This document shows positions 1 through 9,149 of a stretch of 64,000 nucleotides of DNA, piece after piece. Source of the DNA: Promethearchaeota archaeon (GTDB lineage Archaea > Asgardarchaeota > Lokiarchaeia > Sigyniarchaeales > SOKP01); contig JAEOTR010000014.1 of NCBI GenBank assembly GCA_016839705.1, forward strand, positions 62,001 through 126,000. Direction: 5' to 3'. Under the pieces are notes generated by a model that was given only the letters and a program-made list of their open reading frames with translations, was not told the DNA's origin and did no database searches. Every line of letters begins with the position of its first letter. Positions within the stretch are counted from its first letter, which is position 1. A program made the translations under genes and the position numbers.

Positions 1-136
1 TTTAGTTTAGATTTGTTCTTTTACAATTAAGAACCATTATAAGAAATTTAAAAGGTTAAAATCATTTAGTCTAGCTAACGGTTAACTTAGCATTTGAAGA
101 GTAACTTTAAAAAAAAAAACAAATTAATGAGATATT

Positions 137-973
137 ATGACAGTAAAAACAAATTTTATAGATGTAGAAGAACCAGGTGTAGCAGTAATTACTGGTGCGA
201 GTTCAGGAATAGGACAATCATTCGCACGAATCTTAAGTTCTCAAGGTTTTGATTTAGTTATTACTGCTCGAAGAAAAAACAGGTTGGAAGCTCTAGCTTC
301 AGAATTGAAGCAAAAAGATGGTATCACTGTTGAGATTATGACAGGTGATCTTTCCCAACCTGAGTTTATGGATCAAGTTGCTTCATATATCGAAACAATC
401 GAAAATCTTGATGTATTGGTTAACAATGCGGGATTCGGAACCCTTGAAAATTATATTAGCAAAGAGTCCAACATCAGCGCTTTTATGACGATGCTCAATC
501 TTCACTGTGGTGCCATAGTTCGCTTAATGCATGCTGGATTGAAAGTGATGCGAAAAAATGAAAGAGGAGTAATTTTCAACATCTCTTCCATAGCATCACT
601 AACATTACACGGTTCGCGAGAACCAATGTATCATGCAACAAAAGCATTTGTTTCAGCTTTCACAGAGATGGTTCAACTCAAATTAAACTTCATTAAATCA
701 AAAGTGAAGCTTAAAAGTATTTGTCCGGGGAATACTCATACGGAAATCTTTGGCCCCGCAGCTATCGCTACACCTGGAAGGTTTGGTGGCCCGATGTCCC
801 CTGAAGAAGTAGTAAACATTGCGTTAAATTCGTATAAAAATAAAGATATCATTGTAATTACAGGAGACCATAATATAGATGAAGTAATGGAATGGCGTGA
901 GGCAGCGTATAATAAACCAGGCAGATACTTTTCAAAAGAGTTCACAAAATCAGGACTGTATAAAAAACTATAA
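137..973 (+). CDS. Short-chain dehydrogenase/reductase (SDR)
   Basis: A 278-residue classical SDR, expected to be a cytosolic NAD(P)-dependent oxidoreductase acting on a carbonyl or hydroxyl substrate. The cofactor motif TGASSGIG is at residues 19-26, NNAG at 96-99, and the catalytic Ser151, Tyr165 and Lys169 (YxxxK) are all present, so the enzyme should be active. Length is normal for the family. The ATG at 137 has no clear Shine-Dalgarno motif, but the Rossmann fold begins right after it. The neighbouring Nudix gene follows 51 bases downstream on the same strand. The substrate cannot be read from the sequence. Confidence 0.9.
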   Translation: MTVKTNFIDVEEPGVAVITGASSGIGQSFARILSSQGFDLVITARRKNRLEALASELKQKDGITVEIMTGDLSQPEFMDQVASYIETIENLDVLVNNAGFGTLENYISKESNISAFMTMLNLHCGAIVRLMHAGLKVMRKNERGVIFNISSIASLTLHGSREPMYHATKAFVSAFTEMVQLKLNFIKSKVKLKSICPGNTHTEIFGPAAIATPGRFGGPMSPEEVVNIALNSYKNKDIIVITGDHNIDEVMEWREAAYNKPGRYFSKEFTKSGLYKKL

Positions 974-1024
974 TTCAACTATTTTACATTTTATAATTTT
1001 AAAATATTTTCCGAATGATTGTTA

Positions 1025-1777
1025 ATGCCTGTTGAACCTAAAATCGCTTCCACGGTAATTCTATTACGTGAACGAGAGCCAGACTTAGAATCTGAGGATG
1101 ATTGTGAATTTGAAGTATTCATGGCTAAAAGACATGAAAACGCGAGATTTATGAGTGAACATCACGTCTTCCCCGGTGGTGGAATCGACGAACAAGACTT
1201 AACCGAAGAATCAAGAGCAAGGTTAGTAGGAATTGATGAAAAAGTTATTAATAAGTTAAAAGAAATATGTGAAGATCCAGCTAATCTTTGGATAATTGCA
1301 ATCCGTGAGTTATTTGAAGAAACGGGGGTTTTAATCGCTATTAATAAAACAGGAAATCCACAAGGAATAATTGAAGAAACACCCAAGAAAGTAAAGAAAT
1401 ATCAGAAGAATCTTCAAAAAAAACGCAGAACTATGACAAGTGTTTTAAAAAGGGAAAATCTTTATTATGCGGGGAATAATTTAAGGTATTTTGGAAGACT
1501 GGTGACTCCAGAAATATCCCCTATTAGATTTGATACACAATTCTTTTTATGCAAATTTCCCAAAAATCAGAACATTAATTTATTTAATGATGAATTAACA
1601 GAGTGTTTATGGGGATCTCCAAAACATTTACTTGAGCTTTTTAAAAAAAAACAAATAAAATTAATATTCCCTCAATATTCCACACTCCAGCGATTGAAAG
1701 AGTTTAGAACTATTCAAGAGGTATTTGAAAATTCAAAAGAAGTGTCTAGTCATAATCGACTGAATGATTTCCAATAG
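1025..1777 (+). CDS. Nudix hydrolase, NUDT19-like
   Basis: A 250-residue Nudix-fold protein. The Nudix box is split: FPGGG at about residues 49-53 and RELFEETGV at about 94-102 are separated by an insertion of about 40 residues. Such an insertion is typical of the NUDT19/RP2 subgroup, whose characterised members hydrolyse CoA or related nucleotides. The glutamates of the RExxEExG core are present, so metal-dependent pyrophosphohydrolase activity is likely. A TTG two codons upstream (1019) is also in frame, but the ATG at 1025 is the simpler start. Substrate assignment to CoA esters is inference from the subgroup. Confidence 0.8.
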   Translation: MPVEPKIASTVILLREREPDLESEDDCEFEVFMAKRHENARFMSEHHVFPGGGIDEQDLTEESRARLVGIDEKVINKLKEICEDPANLWIIAIRELFEETGVLIAINKTGNPQGIIEETPKKVKKYQKNLQKKRRTMTSVLKRENLYYAGNNLRYFGRLVTPEISPIRFDTQFFLCKFPKNQNINLFNDELTECLWGSPKHLLELFKKKQIKLIFPQYSTLQRLKEFRTIQEVFENSKEVSSHNRLNDFQ

Positions 1778-1842
1778 AGATTTTGGTAGGTTATAAGAAG
1801 GGTCTTCTTTTAGATTTTTTTAAGCAAAACAAAATTTAGGCT

Positions 1843-2202
1843 TTAGTACATTAAAATGCCAGTTTGTTGAGTTTCATTAAATATTTCGTTAGCTTTTATA
1901 AACAGATAAGTTTTTTCCCATAATTCGGAATTGACTCTTATAAGTTTTCCACTAACTTTTATAGCATCCCCAACACTTACATAACATAATTTTGAGCATT
2001 TAACCACGATAGTTGAATTTGCCTTTAATATTTCACCTTTCGCTTTTTTAAAGGTGAATTCAATATCTTCAGTAAGTACTATGGGAAAGATTAACCTATG
2101 ACGCACATAATCACCAGGAGACAAAACTGCATATATAGGTTTATCTTTTACTAAACCTCTAATAATTATCCCACTTTCTTTACTTGCTTCAGCAACAGAC
2201 AT
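1843..2202 (-). CDS. Hypothetical protein, possible OB-fold
   Basis: A 119-residue protein of no family I recognise with certainty. It is rich in short alternating hydrophobic strands (IIIRGLV, YAVLSPGDYV, VSVGDAIKVSGKLI, TYLFIKANEI). The GDxIxVxGKL segment followed by a FIKA strand resembles OB-fold nucleic-acid-binding proteins, but this is a structural guess. There are no predicted membrane segments. It stands alone, convergent with the Nudix gene and divergent from the nitronate monooxygenase-like gene. The ATG at 2202 opens the reading frame. Confidence 0.6.
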   Translation of the reverse strand: MSVAEASKESGIIIRGLVKDKPIYAVLSPGDYVRHRLIFPIVLTEDIEFTFKKAKGEILKANSTIVVKCSKLCYVSVGDAIKVSGKLIRVNSELWEKTYLFIKANEIFNETQQTGILMY

Positions 2203-2372
2203 ACATCAATTTCACTACTATTTTAATATAATATTTATCGAGATTTTATTTATCAATTATCTTTTTTTCTAAAAAATCTTATAGATATTATCTTAAAGAA
2301 GACAATTGCCATAATTAAAAAAAGATAGTTTTATTTAGTAACTAATTCAATTAGAATAGAAGGTGAATTGTT

Positions 2373-3452
2373 TTGACTTTAAAAACGAATATTACCGAAA
2401 TGTTTGGAGTTAAGCATCCAATCGCAAATGCAGCTATGGGTCCTTTTAGAACAACCGAAATGGCAATAGCAGTCGCAGAGGCTGGCGGACTTGGCATGAT
2501 CTCTCATGCAAACCAATCCATGGATGGAAGAGAAATAGATGCGATTGTTGCTATGAAGAAAAATCTTGATTACGTCGTTGAACATACTGATGGGATTTTT
2601 GGATTCAATATAAGAACTTCGAGAAATACAATAAATTGTGATAATTTGATTTCGGAAACTGCAAAGCATATAATGGGAAATCCCAAATTGAAAGAACAAT
2701 GCCTGTATGCGCTCACCAGTGCGGGTTCAGCATCCAGAATGCCCCAAAATAAGGATTTTCAAAAATTAAGGGAAAATTCACAAGTTAAGCACTTCCATGT
2801 TGCCCCTGCACTTTGGTTGGCAGACAAGTGTGTGGCTGCGGGATGTGACGGACTTGTCGTAACAGGTTTTGAAGGGGGAGGACACCAATCATATGAAAAA
2901 GTTGGTGGGATAGTTTTATTGCAGCAGGTACAGCAGAAGCACCCAGATATCCCAAAAATCGCGTGTGGTGGATATGCTACAGGTGACGGTATGGCAGCTG
3001 CCTTATCCATAGGTGCAGGAGGCATTGCTATGGGATCGAGGTTCATCGCGTCGAAGGATGCCGAATTTCATGAAAACTACAAAAATGTAATTCCCCCAGC
3101 AAAAGCTCAAGATACTATTGTGAGAACGGGAGGTTTAGGAACTATTAGACTCTGGAAGAACAAATTTTCATTGGCAAAAGGATTAGTAAAAACTAAAGAA
3201 GAAAAAATGGCTGAGGAACAAGCATTACGAGACCACCGAACCGTCATATCACAAGAAGAACTCCGAGAAGAATTAAGAAGAGATGCAATTGCAGGTTTTG
3301 CCGCCTATGAAGGCGATGTAGAGAACGGTTATGTGTTATTAGGGCAGAGTATTGGTATTATAAACAAAATCGAAAGTATCTCGGACATCATCGAAAATGT
3401 TATAAAGGGTGCAGAAAAAGCGTTAAAAAAAGCCATTACATATGTGGGATAA
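2373..3452 (+). CDS. Nitronate monooxygenase-like FMN oxidoreductase
   Basis: A 359-residue TIM-barrel flavoprotein of the 2-nitropropane dioxygenase / FabK-like family. Visible signatures are the N-terminal PIANAAMGP strand-loop, the AGCDGLVVTGFEGGGH motif (family His) and the phosphate-binding IACGGYATGDG and GAGGIAMGSRF segments that hold FMN. Known members oxidise alkyl nitronates or reduce enoyl thioesters; the exact substrate is unknown here. The start is a TTG at 2373, preceded by the strong AAGGTGA motif eight bases upstream, which decides for it over the next ATG at 2400. A T-rich tract follows the stop. Confidence 0.85.
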   Translation: MTLKTNITEMFGVKHPIANAAMGPFRTTEMAIAVAEAGGLGMISHANQSMDGREIDAIVAMKKNLDYVVEHTDGIFGFNIRTSRNTINCDNLISETAKHIMGNPKLKEQCLYALTSAGSASRMPQNKDFQKLRENSQVKHFHVAPALWLADKCVAAGCDGLVVTGFEGGGHQSYEKVGGIVLLQQVQQKHPDIPKIACGGYATGDGMAAALSIGAGGIAMGSRFIASKDAEFHENYKNVIPPAKAQDTIVRTGGLGTIRLWKNKFSLAKGLVKTKEEKMAEEQALRDHRTVISQEELREELRRDAIAGFAAYEGDVENGYVLLGQSIGIINKIESISDIIENVIKGAEKALKKAITYVG

Positions 3453-3458
3453 CTCTCC

Positions 3459-3490
3459 TTTTTTTACTATTTAAATTATTTTTTTTTATT
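3459..3490 (+). terminator. T-rich termination tract
   Basis: Runs of T (seven at about 3459 and nine or more near 3480) follow directly after the flavoprotein stop codon. Archaeal RNA polymerase terminates at such U-rich tracts without needing a hairpin, so this is the likely transcript end. The opposite-strand Cys-rich gene ends just beyond it. Confidence 0.45.
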
Positions 3491-3503
3491 TATACTATCA
3501 TTC

Positions 3504-3833
3504 TCACTTCCCAGCTTGGGAGAGCTCCGTTGCGCTACCTTCAGTGCAATAATGTCCCCAGCGAAGACTCATTGTTTTAGTAATTGGACACTGTCCACAT
3601 AAACAAGCTTTCTTTTCAATTATTAGGGAACTCTTCCCCTCCATACAAAAAGCAAGCATTTCTTCTCCAGTTCCCTCATAACTCGGACATTTTCCGCAAT
3701 ACTCCCTACACATATATATTATTTGTTCACGACTATCCCTCTTTTCTTTCTCGGACATCTTGCTGTATAGCAATTTCATTTTTTCTTCAAAAGTAGTAGC
3801 TTTATAATACTCTTCCGACATTCGTATCATCAC
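3504..3833 (-). CDS. Cysteine-rich DUF2769-like protein
   Basis: A 109-residue small protein whose second half carries eight cysteines in the order CREYCGKCPSYE, FCMEGKS, CLCGQCP and YCTEG. This matches the layout of the DUF2769 family, a probable metal- or iron-sulphur-binding domain of unknown function. The N-terminal third is a charged helix. The ATG at 3833 gives MMIRMSEEYYK; ATG at 3821 (MSEEYYK) is equally plausible. It is convergent with the flavoprotein gene and has no obvious operon partner. Confidence 0.7.
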   Translation of the reverse strand: MMIRMSEEYYKATTFEEKMKLLYSKMSEKEKRDSREQIIYMCREYCGKCPSYEGTGEEMLAFCMEGKSSLIIEKKACLCGQCPITKTMSLRWGHYCTEGSATELSQAGK

Positions 3834-4234
3834 ACTTTTTTGTTTGTGAATTTGATGTAATTATGATTTAAGATGAAAATTTTTTAAGTTTTATTGAACT
3901 TCAAAAATCAAATTGGGTGTTGAACTGATGAAATTCCTTCAACTTTAGTTATTTTTTCTATGCAAAAAACGAGAAAATCCTAAATAAAAATAGTTTTTTT
4001 AACATTCTTCAATCCTGAAAAAATAGTTTTACTTTCAGATAATTAAGAACAAATGGTAAATAGGTTTAAATTCCTCATTTTTAAATAATTAACAGAATTT
4101 CAATATTGTACTTTTCACTAAATTTTCATTGAATTCAGACTCTGAATTTACTATCCCATTCTATATTATTATGTATTTCTCAATATTCATAGAAAAAATC
4201 ATAAATAATCTAATATTTTGAACGATATAAAGAA
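3834..4234. other. Intergenic region, 400 bases, no gene seen
   Basis: AT-rich spacer between divergently transcribed genes. Only very short reading frames occur (for example a six-codon frame at about 3928), with none having a ribosome-binding site. No repeat or RNA fold stands out. It presumably carries the two divergent promoters, but I cannot place a TATA box with confidence. Confidence 0.5.
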
Positions 4235-4282
4235 ATGAAGAGACAATTTGTCGTTATATTGTCTAAGAATTGGTATAAAAAA

Positions 4283-5887
4283 ATGAGTAATTCCGTTATT
4301 AAAATTGTTGATTTATTTTATAATCCAAAATCAGTCGCAGTAATTGGTGCTTCAAAGGTTCCTATGAAAGGTGGAAACCGTATAGTTCATAATCTACACT
4401 CAAATGGCTACAAAGGTCAGATTTATCCTGTTAATCCCAACTATACTGAAGAAGATGATCTATGCGGTTTCAAATTCAATAAATCTGTTTTAGATATTGA
4501 AGGGGAGGTAGATCTTGCCATTTTTTATGTAAACAATCGAATTGTAACTGATGTTCTAAAAGATTGTGTCAAGAAAGGAATAAAAGCAGCCATAATACAA
4601 AGTGCTGGTTTTGAGGAAGTGGGGGAAGAAGGGTTAAAATTAAGGGATGAAATCGCAGCGATTACCGAAAATTTCTCCAAGTTACATATTGTTGGTCCTA
4701 ACTGTATGGGAATCAGTCGGTTCGATGGGGATTTCGGTGATAAAGAAGGAGGTTTCTTCACTGGACAATTTACTCTCACGAATTATAAAAAAGGTAATGT
4801 TGCGATCATCACCCAAAGTGGTTTCTTGAATGGCGGAATAGCACCACTAATTTTTCGTCAGTACCCAAATCTAGGTTTTCGGTACATTGTTTCAATTGGA
4901 AACAAGATGGATTTGGGAGAAAATGAGTTTTTAGAATACATTTTAGAAGATGATACTGTAAACGTCATTGCACTATATTTAGAGTCATTTAAAGACCCTA
5001 GAAAATTCATCTCTTTATGTAGAAAAGCAAAACAACTACCCAAGAAAACTATTATCCTTCTAAAAGGGGGAAAAACAAGCCAAGGGATGAAAGCAGCTTC
5101 TAGTCACACAGGTGCTTTAGCTGAAAATGAAAAATTAATTGATGCTATCATTAAACAAGCAGGAGTTATTCAAGCAGATAATTTTTTTGAAATGTTCCAA
5201 TTTCTAAGAACGTTTTCTATGATGTATAAATCCGATAAAAAATTCCCTAGAGAAGGAAATATCGCTCTTGTTGTCGGGAGTGGAGGTATGGGAACTGTAA
5301 TGGGAGATGTTGCAATGAAATACGGTTTGAAGTTCCCGGAATTTGGTGAGAAAAGTTATAACATTCTTAAAAGTGTATTCCCGGATTGGATGCCTCCAAA
5401 TCGATTTGCTCTCGTTGATGCTTGGCCTACGATGGAGAAAGCAATGATGGATGCTGCCAAAAAAGCCAAAAACACTGCTAAACAATCAACTGAAAAAACT
5501 AACGGAAATGAAAAAAATAGGAATCCATTTCGTATGATGGGTTCTTCTGGAAATGTTATGCAAGTAATTCAACAAGCAGTATTAGAAGAGCCTAAAATAG
5601 AAGGATTGTTTACATCAATGCCAGGTGGTCCAAGAAGTCATGGAGGAACAATGGATTTTATGAAACCGATGCTGGAACGCATAGCACAATACCCAAAACC
5701 TATCTTCTTTTATTCTGTGATGGAAAGTGAGGGATCTTTAGAAATGTTACGGTTATATGGTAAGTATAACATTCCCTTATTTACCAGAACTGAAGATGTT
5801 GCTAAGAATTTTGCGATTTTGGTTCAAGAAACAAAGAACAAAGAAAAATTTTCAAAAACACTTGAACCATTAATTTCGGATAAATAG
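4283..5887 (+). CDS. NDP-forming acyl-CoA synthetase, alpha-type subunit
   Basis: A 534-residue CoA-binding protein of the acetyl-CoA synthetase (ADP-forming) / succinyl-CoA ligase superfamily. The N-terminal Rossmann CoA-binding domain starts with NPKSVAVIGAS (14-24). The ligase domain has VGPNCMG (137-143) and the phosphohistidine loop ASSHTGALA with His275, so phosphoryl transfer should be possible. The ATP-grasp beta part is not fused and is not in the window. Known members make ATP from acyl-CoA or activate acids. The reading frame extends to an ATG at 4235, but the family normally begins about ten residues before the CoA-binding strand, favouring 4283. A charged linker near residues 395-415 is unusual. 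Confidence 0.8.
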   Translation: MSNSVIKIVDLFYNPKSVAVIGASKVPMKGGNRIVHNLHSNGYKGQIYPVNPNYTEEDDLCGFKFNKSVLDIEGEVDLAIFYVNNRIVTDVLKDCVKKGIKAAIIQSAGFEEVGEEGLKLRDEIAAITENFSKLHIVGPNCMGISRFDGDFGDKEGGFFTGQFTLTNYKKGNVAIITQSGFLNGGIAPLIFRQYPNLGFRYIVSIGNKMDLGENEFLEYILEDDTVNVIALYLESFKDPRKFISLCRKAKQLPKKTIILLKGGKTSQGMKAASSHTGALAENEKLIDAIIKQAGVIQADNFFEMFQFLRTFSMMYKSDKKFPREGNIALVVGSGGMGTVMGDVAMKYGLKFPEFGEKSYNILKSVFPDWMPPNRFALVDAWPTMEKAMMDAAKKAKNTAKQSTEKTNGNEKNRNPFRMMGSSGNVMQVIQQAVLEEPKIEGLFTSMPGGPRSHGGTMDFMKPMLERIAQYPKPIFFYSVMESEGSLEMLRLYGKYNIPLFTRTEDVAKNFAILVQETKNKEKFSKTLEPLISDK

Positions 5888-6004
5888 AGATACATTTTAA
5901 ACTCATCCGAAATTTTTAGATAATATAACAGATACTTTTTTATAGATTTAAGTTTAATATTGGAATGTCATTAAATAAGAGTTATATGAAGTTCTATAAT
6001 CTGT

Positions 6005-6928
6005 TTGAAAAAAAAGGAGATGTGTATTATATTGGATGATATTGAAATAAAAGATGGAAAAATGTTTGGTGGCTGGCGAGCTCCTGAAAACCTGTATAGA
6101 GGTTTAAAAACCTCGATTCATGACGACAATGTTGCACAAAAAGTTGGAATGCGCGGTGGAACCATCCCTGGTACGATACATTTAAGTTTGTTTGCACCTT
6201 TAGGTCAGAAAATATTTGGCAATAGATGGTTCGAGAAAGGAACAGTGAGTATGTATTATACCTATGCAACTATCGATAAGGAGGAGGTTAGAGCAATTAT
6301 TGAATTACCTGAAGGTACTACAAAAGATTCCTTACCCCTTACAGCAGATGATGTTCAATGTAAAGCTTGGGGTGAGCTGAGAAGCGGACAACAAATTATG
6401 ATGGGAACCATATCTATAGATAATCCAAAAGAACCTTCATATCTACAATCACTTGAGTTAAAAAACAGCCCACCTGAGGAATTGCGTATTTTAGAGGGAT
6501 ATAAAGTAGGACAGGAATTTGGTCCTGAGGAAGTTTTAATTTCTCAAGATGCTGCTATTAAGGGATTGCCAGGTATAACTGATAGGCTGGAATATTACAA
6601 GGAAGGATCTCCATGGGGAAATTCTATTCTATCTCCAAGTGCGTCGTTTGGTGTAATGACGATGGGTTTAACAGCGTATAATAAGACATGGGATAAAGGT
6701 GTTCCTTTTTTCGGTGCTACTGAGGTAAAATATATAAATGGACCGATACTTGTTGATGTACCATATATTGCAAAAGGTAACATCGCTAGCGCAGGTGTTT
6801 CCCGCAAAACTGAGTATTATTGGCTTGATGCTACCTTAGAAGAAAAAGAAACAGGGAAATTAGTAGCGTCAATGCGTCATATGAACAGATATATGAAAGC
6901 TGGTTCACCAGTGTATAAAGATCAATAA
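6005..6928 (+). CDS. MaoC-like hotdog-fold protein
   Basis: About 300 residues with two hotdog-like halves. The segment GMRGGTIPGTIHLSLFAPL resembles the substrate-tunnel helix of MaoC/FAS1-type hydratases, and KGTVSMYYTYATIDKEEVRA resembles the following strands. A hydratase or thioesterase role on acyl-CoA is inferred; I cannot identify catalytic Asp/His with certainty. It lies 117 bases after the CoA-ligase-like gene on the same strand, which fits acyl-CoA metabolism. The start is uncertain: an AAGGAG motif at 6014-6019 lies inside the frame that begins with TTG at 6005, so an internal start (ATG 6020 or TTG 6032) is possible. Confidence 0.7.
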   Translation: MKKKEMCIILDDIEIKDGKMFGGWRAPENLYRGLKTSIHDDNVAQKVGMRGGTIPGTIHLSLFAPLGQKIFGNRWFEKGTVSMYYTYATIDKEEVRAIIELPEGTTKDSLPLTADDVQCKAWGELRSGQQIMMGTISIDNPKEPSYLQSLELKNSPPEELRILEGYKVGQEFGPEEVLISQDAAIKGLPGITDRLEYYKEGSPWGNSILSPSASFGVMTMGLTAYNKTWDKGVPFFGATEVKYINGPILVDVPYIAKGNIASAGVSRKTEYYWLDATLEEKETGKLVASMRHMNRYMKAGSPVYKDQ

Positions 6929-6952
6929 TTTTTTTTTTAATTTATATTAAAT

Positions 6953-7300
6953 TCACGGCTTTTCTTCTTTATATTTATATTCTACTCTTCTTGAGGATTT
7001 TTTCTTATAAATCAAAATTATCACAATAATTATTATTATAGAGACGGTAACAACTACAACCAGTGCTATCATTGTAGGGGAAATAGGATTAACAACGCTA
7101 GGAATCCCCTCTGTATTTTTGCTATTCCCGCTGAAAATGTTATTTGAAATGAAATAGTCTTCACTATGATATACATGAATGCCAACATTGTTATTGGTTA
7201 TCGTGTTTCCCGTGATTCTGTTATTACTACCATAACTTATCTGGATTCCATCGTAATTAGAATCCATAATATTCCTAATACTCACATCAAAATCTAAGTT
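6953..7300 (-). pseudogene. 3' remnant of a beta-helix (NosD-like) surface protein
   Basis: The frame encodes two to three parallel beta-helix rungs (GIQISYGSNNRITGNTITNN, then GIHVYHSEDYFISNNIFSGN), a Pro/Ser linker, one transmembrane helix (IALVVVVTVSIIIIIVIILI) and a short Lys/Arg-rich cytoplasmic tail. NosD-like surface proteins normally have many more rungs and a signal peptide. Here everything upstream of about 7300 is missing and the frame runs into the start of the divergent gene at 7333, giving non-coding-like residues. I read it as the C-terminal leftover of a deleted cell-surface gene; a very short expressed membrane peptide is not excluded. Confidence 0.6.
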
Positions 7301-7332
7301 AAAATGAATAATTAATAGAAGGTGAAAAAAAA

Positions 7333-7662
7333 ATGGTATTAATGGTGGTAACTTCATATTTCCCAATTGATAAAGCAAGTGAGGCAGCGAAAAGTTATAT
7401 TAAAAGTTTACAAAAATATCCCCCAGATGCATCATTAGCTAAGACACTTACCATAGGAGTAAGAGCAACCAAGGATGGTTATAAAGTTATAGGAATTGGC
7501 GATGTAGTAAAAGGAAAATATGAAGAAGCGTTACTCCGACAAATTCAGAGTGCGCAAGAGTTTAATGCAGGTATCGAGGGATATAGATACAAAATAGAAA
7601 CTTTCATGGATATAACAGAAGCCATGCCAATAGTAGGAATAGAAGCCCCTGAAGACAGGTAA
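7333..7662 (+). CDS. Hypothetical small alpha/beta protein
   Basis: A 109-residue protein with a strand-helix-strand pattern (MVVTSYFPID, then helix EAAKSYIKSLQKY, then LTIGVRATKDGYKVIGIGDV, then helix EEALLRQIQSAQEF). It looks like a small ferredoxin-like or dimeric alpha/beta-barrel domain, but no family is recognised. There is no membrane segment and no cysteine. The ATG at 7333 follows an AAGGTG motif by eight bases. It sits immediately beside the truncated beta-helix gene, on the opposite strand. Confidence 0.7.
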   Translation: MVLMVVTSYFPIDKASEAAKSYIKSLQKYPPDASLAKTLTIGVRATKDGYKVIGIGDVVKGKYEEALLRQIQSAQEFNAGIEGYRYKIETFMDITEAMPIVGIEAPEDR

Positions 7663-7725
7663 CTAATCCAAAAAACCTCTCAAATTTTTTTTTTATATAT
7701 TTTTTTCCATACCTTTACCATTACT

Positions 7726-8172
7726 ATGAAAGTCGAAAGAAAAATTATTATTCGGAACAAACAGTTGAGAAGGATAAGATATAATCTTAGAGAGATTATT
7801 ATTAGAGCTGTTTATGATGAAATAGAAAGGTTGAGTTCAATCTCTGACCTATATGGACCGATACTTGATCTAACCCCAGCTGAAGAAAAAGAAGTGTACT
7901 TTCTAGAAGGAACAAAGCATAATCTTTCGAGTGCATTGAATAATTCGATTTGTGTTTGCCCTTTATGCACTAGAGCGGATAAAGATATGATATACATTCC
8001 TAAACATGAAACGTGGTATTGCATTGAATGTCAAGAAAAAGGGCTTATTTGGTATCCCTGTCACGGAAGTGAAGAGGATAGGTGGCAGAATGATTATATT
8101 AATATGTATTATGAATTAAAAGATAAATTCGAGAAAAAGTATTTAAACAAAGGAGATTTTAATTTAGGTTAA
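7726..8172 (+). CDS. Hypothetical zinc-ribbon protein
   Basis: A 148-residue protein. The first half is a basic, helical region (KLRRIRY-type pattern with many Arg/Lys). The second half has a probable zinc ribbon: CPLC at about residues 84-87 and CIEC at about 105-108, with an extra Cys-His pair (YPCHG) after it. Such small basic zinc-ribbon proteins often bind nucleic acid, but no family is recognised. It is convergent with the uS11 operon, in the position where many archaea instead continue that operon with RNA polymerase subunit D. Confidence 0.65.
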   Translation: MKVERKIIIRNKQLRRIRYNLREIIIRAVYDEIERLSSISDLYGPILDLTPAEEKEVYFLEGTKHNLSSALNNSICVCPLCTRADKDMIYIPKHETWYCIECQEKGLIWYPCHGSEEDRWQNDYINMYYELKDKFEKKYLNKGDFNLG

Positions 8173-8216
8173 TAGGTTAATGGGATCTTGGAATGAGATA
8201 ATTTCCTCAGAGATAA

Positions 8217-8618
8217 TTAAACTCTCCTCCCACGATGTCCACCCTTGCGCCTACAATGGTCATGTGATCTAGGTGTGACTTCTTCAATCCTTCCGACTTG
8301 TAAACCTGAACGTGCGAGTGCACGAATACAAGCTTGAGCTCCAGGTCCAGGAGTTTGACTTTTATTTCCACCAGGGGCTCGAACTTTAATATGAATGCCC
8401 AGAATTCCTTTATCTCGAAGGTCGTTAGCAACACGGAATCCACATTGCATCGCGGCATAGGGGGAAGATTCATCGCGGCTAGCTTTAACCACCATACCGG
8501 CGGTACATTTTGCGAATGTTTCAGCACCACTTAAATCGGTGGCAGTAACAAGGGTGTTGTTATAACTCGAAAAAATATGGACAATTGCCCATTTTCTATC
8601 ATCATTTCTTCTGCTCAT
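8217..8618 (-). CDS. rps11: 30S ribosomal protein uS11
   Basis: A 133-residue uS11 that binds 16S rRNA on the platform of the small subunit. The N-terminal [20 protein letters not shown], the central [16 protein letters not shown] and the basic C-terminal [14 protein letters not shown] are hallmark segments. Its ATG overlaps the last base of the uS4 stop codon (TAATG), showing translational coupling. It is the last gene of the uS13-uS4-uS11 operon, whereas in many archaea rpoD follows. Confidence 0.97.
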   Translation of the reverse strand: MSRRNDDRKWAIVHIFSSYNNTLVTATDLSGAETFAKCTAGMVVKASRDESSPYAAMQCGFRVANDLRDKGILGIHIKVRAPGGNKSQTPGPGAQACIRALARSGLQVGRIEEVTPRSHDHCRRKGGHRGRRV

Positions 8619-9136
8619 TATGCTTCACTTTTGGTGGTAGTTTCTTTAGGTTTTGAGAGGGGGCTATTAGGGGTAAAATCAATAAAGTCTTCTTCTTTCA
8701 GTTTAACGAGATATGAAGGGGCATTAATTTTTTTTCCTAGGATTTGAATGTGACCATGAACGATATATTGTCGTGCTTGGTGTGGAGTGCTTGCCAATCC
8801 TTTCTCAAATACAAGTGTTTGTAATCTTCTTTTAAGAACGTCTTCTACTGTCAAAAGAAGGACGTCTTCGAATTCTGCTTCCGCCCCGATGATGCCTAAT
8901 TTGTTTAATTTCCTAATTAAATCTTGTTGGACCTCGATAGCTTTCTCTCTAGTTAATCTTCTAGATTGTCTAGCAAGGTTTCGCCAATCGGCGAGTATCG
9001 TTCTAGCTTTCCAGTATTCTCGTTTATTTCTTAGACCATATTTACCCAAAAATTCAAGCTCTTCCAATATTCTTTCTTTTTGGAAGGGATGTTTTGGTTT
9101 CCTAAACTTCTTCTTTAAGCGCCTTGGATCTCCCAT
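8618..9136 (-). CDS. rps4: 30S ribosomal protein uS4
   Basis: A 172-residue uS4, primary 16S rRNA binder and assembly initiator. It starts with the archaeal signature [18 protein letters not shown] and contains the S4 RNA-binding domain ([19 protein letters not shown]). The ATG at 9136 is chosen over the longer frame (to 9190) because AAGGTGA lies six bases upstream and the homologous N-terminus begins here. It lies 13 bases downstream of uS13 and overlaps uS11 by one base. The C-terminal tail after [10 protein letters not shown] is short and Lys/Thr-rich. Confidence 0.97.
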   Translation of the reverse strand: MGDPRRLKKKFRKPKHPFQKERILEELEFLGKYGLRNKREYWKARTILADWRNLARQSRRLTREKAIEVQQDLIRKLNKLGIIGAEAEFEDVLLLTVEDVLKRRLQTLVFEKGLASTPHQARQYIVHGHIQILGKKINAPSYLVKLKEEDFIDFTPNSPLSKPKETTTKSEA

Positions 9137-9149
9137 ATTTTCACCTTTT

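Noticed and set aside
4021..4120. Possible tRNA-like sequence near AAATAGGTTTAAATTCCTC
   Set aside because: A T-loop-like string only; no acceptor or anticodon stem can be formed.
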